Made by a program: the position numbers and the translations under genes. 31,158 nucleotides of DNA from a virus, in the IMG/VR virus record IMGVR_UViG_3300042731_007704, positions 1-31,158 of that record; one strand, written 5' to 3'. Below are positions 30,840 through 31,158 of this stretch, in pieces. The first letter of the stretch is position 1. Every line of letters begins with the position of its first letter. The notes below the pieces were generated by a model. That model ran no database searches, had not been told where the DNA came from, and saw only the letters and a list, made by a program, of their open reading frames with translations.

Positions 30840-31058
30840 ATGATAGAAGACATGAAGATCAATGTAAGCGGCAACAAAGTCACGGTTACCGGACGTTCTT
30901 TCCGGCGAACCAAAGGCGGAGGGAAACAGCCGATATCACCGGCATTTCGAATGTTGTTCGTCAAACACGAAGATAGTATAACGGTAACCGAAACGGGGAT
31001 ATTAGACCGAGACGCCCGACAAGTAACTGACACCTTACGCGCAATGGGCATTATCTAG
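30840..31058 (+). CDS. Small hypothetical protein on the opposite strand, 72 aa
   Basis: The only convincing plus-strand gene. It starts MIEDMKINVSGNKVTVTGRS, giving two short strands, then a basic loop (FRRTKGGGKQ) and further strands (FRMLFVKHEDSITVTETGIL) with a final helix (DARQVTDTLRAMGII). GGAGGGAG precedes the ATG at a normal distance, and promoter P3 is just upstream. Its stop overlaps the stop of the facing minus-strand gene (CTAG). The family is not recognised. Confidence 0.65.
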   Translation: MIEDMKINVSGNKVTVTGRSFRRTKGGGKQPISPAFRMLFVKHEDSITVTETGILDRDARQVTDTLRAMGII

Positions 31059-31158
31059 TTGGTATCACCGAGGCTCATTGCGCCAACGACACGCTTGATA
31101 GCTTCGTCTATCTCTACCAAGCTAACACCGTTGCCCCCGTCCTCTTCGCTTTCCTTAG
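31055..31158 (-). CDS. C-terminal part of an unknown gene
   Basis: The last 33 codons of a minus-strand gene run from the window edge to a TAG at 31055-31057: an acidic linker (KESEEDGGNG) then VSLVEIDEAIKRVVGAMSLG and a short end. Codon use and the regular helix-like pattern look like real protein. It converges on the plus-strand gene with overlapping stops. Function unknown. Confidence 0.55.
   Translation of the reverse strand, partial: KESEEDGGNGVSLVEIDEAIKRVVGAMSLGDTN

Noticed and set aside
8341-31158. DatZ or MazZ partner of PurZ
   Set aside because: No HD-domain phosphohydrolase motif and no MazG EExxE-type motif was seen; the DUF3310 gene is a gp1.7 relative, not evidently MazZ.

Overview
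The window is a piece of a double-stranded DNA phage genome (or an integrated or metagenomic copy of one). Genes are packed head to tail, almost all on the minus strand. Stops and starts mostly overlap by 4-8 bases (ATGA, TAATG, GTGA). A large share of the genes form a phage-type replication, recombination and nucleotide-metabolism set. No rRNA, tRNA, CRISPR array, IS element or integrase was seen. The host cannot be named; promoters look sigma70-like (TTGACA, 17-18 bp, TATAAC or TACAAT) and Shine-Dalgarno sites are strong.

Transcription runs mainly right to left. Right end (about 28.4-31.2 kb): a Mu F-like minor head protein homologue, several unknowns, two promoters, and one lone plus-strand gene behind a divergent control region with a perfect inverted repeat. 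Next (20.6-28.4 kb) comes the replisome: SF2 helicase (UvsW-like), KhpA-like KH protein, ribbon-helix-helix/zinc-ribbon protein, DnaB-type helicase, a nucleotide kinase fused to a PurZ/PurA-like synthetase, DnaG-type primase and a GroES-like co-chaperonin. At 17.7-20.6 kb is a uracil-DNA glycosylase fused to a family A DNA polymerase, followed by a cluster of very small genes (17.1-17.7 kb). At 9.8-17.1 kb is a T4-like recombination set: UvsY-like candidate, gp32-like SSB, UvsX/RecA, a secreted RlpA-like barrel protein, 5' nuclease, SLOG protein and a single-chain Mre11-Rad50. At 8.1-9.8 kb are ThyX and a T7 gp1.7-like (DUF3310) protein. After a promoter near 7.94 kb, the left part (0-7.9 kb) holds a MoxR ATPase/VWA module, a GNAT acetyltransferase, a DMP19/DUF4375 protein, a DUF2786 protein and small unknowns.

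The most notable feature is the 529-residue kinase-synthetase fusion. Its synthetase half carries GSEGKG where PurA has GDEGKG (catalytic Asp to Ser) and lacks the TKxD guanine-recognition motif. These are traits I associate with PurZ, which converts dGMP to the precursor of 2-aminoadenine (Z). With the divergent family A polymerase encoded nearby, this makes a Z-substituted genome a real, testable possibility. No DatZ-like HD phosphohydrolase or clear MazZ was found in this window. All function calls come from reading motifs by eye; no database search was run.
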